This document shows positions 6,476 to 8,124 of a stretch of DNA of 8,124 nucleotides, in pieces. How positions within the stretch are numbered: position 1 is the first letter of the stretch; the number at the start of each line of letters is the position of its first letter. Origin of the DNA: an uncultured Alphaproteobacteria bacterium (lineage in GTDB: Bacteria; Pseudomonadota; Alphaproteobacteria; Rickettsiales; UBA1997). The notes below the pieces were generated by a model. The model was not told the DNA's origin. It saw nothing but the letters and a program-made list of their open reading frames with translations, and did not search any database. Location of the stretch: NCBI GenBank assembly GCA_903858915.1, contig CAIOKL010000163.1:1-8124 (forward strand), written 5' to 3'. The position numbers and the translations under genes were made by a program.

Positions 6476-7258
6476 TTATTTTTTTGCTTGATTAGAAATT
6501 TTTACGAAATAAAAAATTGTAATTGGAATTGATAAAAAATATACGCTTCCAATTATTGCTAGAGTAAGCCAAGGACGCACAATTAATCCAAAAATAATTG
6601 AACCCAAAATTAAAGAAGTTAAATAAAAATTGTTATTTTTAATGGGAATTTTTTTGATTGAAATTGTTGGCACACGGCTTGCCATCATAATCGCCAAGGT
6701 TAACAAAAAGCAAATAACTAAAATTTGATTACAATAAAAACCTTCGTCAAATTCATAATATAAAACCATCGGAAGCATTGCAAGCGCTGCTCCAACTGGC
6801 GATGGAATACCTTTGAAAAAATATTTTTCTAAAATTGGATTGGCTTTATCATCTTTTAAATCAACATTGAAACGCGCCAAGCGAATTGATGCACAAACCG
6901 CGAACATTAAAACCATCGCCCAATCGAATCCCAAAATTTCTCCATAAGAATTTACCCAAAAATATACGATAAATCCTGGTGCAACGCCGAAATTAACAAA
7001 ATCAACCAACGAATCCAGTTGCGCTCCGAAGTCATTTGAGGCGTTAAAAAATCGTGCTAAACGGCCGTCAATTCCGTCTAAAAAACCAGCGAGCAATAAC
7101 AATGAAGTTGCCATTAAATAATCACCAACCATTGAAAATCTAATAGCGGTTAATGTGATACAAAGACTTGAGAGAGTAACGATGTTTGGCAATAAACGAA
7201 ATAAAGGAAATACCCCTTTTTTAGAGTTGCGAACTTTGTAAATTAATGAAGAAGGCAT
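6476..7258 (-). CDS. pssA: CDP-diacylglycerol--serine O-phosphatidyltransferase
   Basis: Integral membrane enzyme that makes phosphatidylserine from CDP-diacylglycerol and serine, the precursor of phosphatidylethanolamine. The CDP-alcohol phosphotransferase signature DGxxARx8GxxxDxxxD is complete: counted from the ATG at 7258, Asp64-Gly65, Ala68-Arg69, Gly78, Asp82 and Asp86. Several hydrophobic segments follow (two near the signature, more at about 110-130, 150-165, 175-192 and two in the last 50 residues), typical of the family; the C-terminus is basic. Start choice: the frame can open at a TTG at 7300, directly after an in-frame TGA, giving 14 more residues (274 in all). I prefer the first ATG at 7258 (260 residues), which begins shortly before the conserved FPLFRLLPNIVTLSSLC segment; neither start has a Shine-Dalgarno. 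It heads a probable pssA-aroQ-ABC transcript and is divergent from tkt. Confidence 0.93.
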   Translation of the reverse strand: MPSSLIYKVRNSKKGVFPLFRLLPNIVTLSSLCITLTAIRFSMVGDYLMATSLLLLAGFLDGIDGRLARFFNASNDFGAQLDSLVDFVNFGVAPGFIVYFWVNSYGEILGFDWAMVLMFAVCASIRLARFNVDLKDDKANPILEKYFFKGIPSPVGAALAMLPMVLYYEFDEGFYCNQILVICFLLTLAIMMASRVPTISIKKIPIKNNNFYLTSLILGSIIFGLIVRPWLTLAIIGSVYFLSIPITIFYFVKISNQAKK

Positions 7259-7313
7259 TTTTTTTGAAAAAAAATTAATTAATCTTTGCTTTAAAAACAA
7301 TCAACATTTAGTC

Positions 7314-7337
7314 TTGCTTAAAAAATAAAATAAGCAA
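7314..7337. repeat. 7-base inverted repeat between pssA and tkt
   Basis: TTGCTTA at 7314-7320 and TAAGCAA at 7331-7337 are exact reverse complements with a 10-base A/T spacer. The geometry (17 bases centre to centre) would suit a dimeric repressor site, but chance is not excluded. It contains most of the G/C in this part of the spacer. Confidence 0.4.
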
Positions 7338-7343
7338 ATTAAA

Positions 7344-7365
7344 AATTATTTTAAAAAAAATAATT
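7344..7365. repeat. 9-base A/T inverted repeat between pssA and tkt
   Basis: AATTATTTT at 7344-7352 and AAAATAATT at 7357-7365 are perfect reverse complements around AAAA. All pairs are A/T, so the hairpin would be weak and chance formation in this composition is likely. Confidence 0.3.
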
Positions 7366-7407
7366 CTCAATTTTGCTTTGCATGTTTAAATTAATTTTTC
7401 AAAATAA

Positions 7408-7881
7408 ATGAGCAATAAAAATCTCGCAAATGCTTTGCGTTTTTTGGCAATTGATGCGGTTGAACGCGCAAATTCTGGCCATCCTGGAATGCCTATGGGA
7501 ATGGCTGATGTAGCTTCGGTTTTATTCAACGAATTTCTAAAATTCAATCCAAAAAATCCACAATGGCATGATCGCGATCGCTTCATTTTATCCGCCGGAC
7601 ATGGCTCGATGTTGCTTTATGGCGCGCTTTATTTAAGCGGTTACGAAGATATAAAAATTGATGACATAAAAAATTTCCGCCAACTTCATTCGAAATGCGC
7701 TGGACATCCCGAATATGGTGAATTGGCGGGCATTGAAACTACAACTGGTCCGCTCGGACAAGGCGTTGCCAATGCTGTCGGCATGGCACTTTCGGCAAAA
7801 ATGTTACAAGCTCGTTTTGGGAAAAAAATTTTCGATCATAAAATTTATGCTTTAGTTGGCGACGGCTGTTTGATGTTATAA
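7408..7881 (+). CDS. tkt: Transketolase, N-terminal fragment, broken after residue 156
   Basis: The N-terminal, thiamine-diphosphate-binding part of transketolase, which moves two-carbon units between sugar phosphates in the non-oxidative pentose phosphate pathway. Clear motifs: [13 protein letters not shown] at 22-34 (His25), [11 protein letters not shown] at 61-71 (His65), AGHPE at 98-102 (His100), GPLGQG at 114-119 and LVGDGCLM at 149-156, the start of the cofactor/Mg-binding motif. The start is fixed by a TAA directly before the ATG. A full enzyme has about 650-670 residues; here the family sequence ends after GDGCLM, where Glu-Gly is expected, and the frame reads Leu-stop. The break is at about 7875, and no further transketolase sequence is seen in any frame to the window end. 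It may be a true truncation, an insertion or an assembly join. As it stands it cannot be a working enzyme, since it lacks the Asn/Mg ligand, the pyrimidine domain and the C-terminal domain. Confidence 0.93.
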   Translation: MSNKNLANALRFLAIDAVERANSGHPGMPMGMADVASVLFNEFLKFNPKNPQWHDRDRFILSAGHGSMLLYGALYLSGYEDIKIDDIKNFRQLHSKCAGHPEYGELAGIETTTGPLGQGVANAVGMALSAKMLQARFGKKIFDHKIYALVGDGCLML

Positions 7882-8124
7882 AGGGAATTAGGCTGAATTA
7901 CAGTGAGTAAAACCGAATTTAAAAGCTGATTAAGATTGGAAAGAGTACCATTGCAGTGACTGATTCGACTGGCACAGTTTGTTGTTTTTTAGCTTTAACT
8001 GTATGACTACCCTTGCTTCAACAGTGGACAACCTCTCTTCAGATGCGTTGACCATTTAAACGAAGTCTCCCTGTGCACATTGTCCCCAAATAACAAAACC
8101 CTTGTCACCTATTCAAAAATCGAC
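7876..8124. other. Non-coding tail of foreign character after the tkt break
   Basis: About 249 bases with frequent stops in the frames I read on both strands and no recognisable bacterial gene, RNA or insertion-sequence end. By count, 97 of the 244 bases at 7881-8124 are G/C (40%), against 16 of 107 in the pssA/tkt spacer, so it does not look like this genome's own non-coding DNA. It also lacks the long A and T runs seen elsewhere in the window. Candidates are host (eukaryotic) DNA joined by assembly or by real integration, or an unrecognised mobile element. I cannot identify its source. Confidence 0.6.

Larger units (their letters stand above)
7301..7407. promoter_or_regulatory. Divergent pssA/tkt intergenic region
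   Basis: A 107-base spacer with only 16 G/C, which must carry the promoters of pssA (minus) and tkt (plus) unless they start farther upstream. I cannot pick a convincing -35/-10 pair on either strand; TTGAGA and TTGCTT hexamers occur on the minus strand, but suitable -10 boxes are ambiguous in such A/T-rich sequence. Two perfect dyads (7314-7337 and 7344-7365) are the main structure here. Confidence 0.45.

Noticed and set aside
7386..7586. Minus-strand 66-codon frame over the start of tkt
   Set aside because: It is antisense to the conserved [10 protein letters not shown] region of tkt and would overlap the tkt promoter; no independent support.
7876..8124. A CRISPR array, tRNA or insertion-sequence end in the tail
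   Set aside because: I see no regularly spaced repeats, no cloverleaf-like arms and no terminal inverted repeat or transposase frame.

Overview
The window reads as a low-GC alphaproteobacterial chromosome segment, most likely from a Rickettsiales-like or other host-associated lineage. Supporting evidence: very A/T-rich spacers (16 G/C in the 107 bases at 7301-7407); a valyl-tRNA synthetase of the archaeal/Rickettsia type, with the block GFDDNGLPTERL instead of the usual bacterial DHAG-type block; the TPR-protein/BamB gene pair seen in many proteobacteria; and a palindromic element sitting in frame inside an essential gene, as Rickettsia palindromic elements do. A type II dehydroquinase (shikimate pathway) argues for a less reduced genome than Rickettsia or Anaplasma. 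Lineage is inferred from motifs only.

Layout. Seven genes lie on the minus strand and one on the plus strand. Reading the minus strand from right to left: pssA (phosphatidylserine synthase), aroQ (3-dehydroquinate dehydratase) and an orphan ABC-2 type ATPase are 7-12 bases apart and look like one transcript. After a 121-base A/T-rich gap come folD (one-carbon folate enzyme), a membrane-anchored TPR protein, bamB (outer-membrane assembly propeller protein) and valS, with gaps of 19, 18 and -1 bases; bamB and valS share one base (TAATG). valS runs off the left edge just after its KMSKS motif. On the right, tkt (transketolase) is divergent from pssA across a 107-base spacer that holds two perfect dyads.

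The genes are mostly housekeeping: membrane lipid synthesis, aromatic precursors, folate one-carbon units, envelope assembly, translation and pentose-phosphate metabolism. I see no new multi-gene system. The observations most worth following are (1) a double stem-loop element in frame inside valS, in a roughly 38-residue insert; (2) an abrupt break in tkt at about 7875, after which about 249 bases lack coding sense and resemble unrelated (possibly host) DNA or a chimeric join; and (3) a perfect 13-base inverted repeat in the first codons of bamB.
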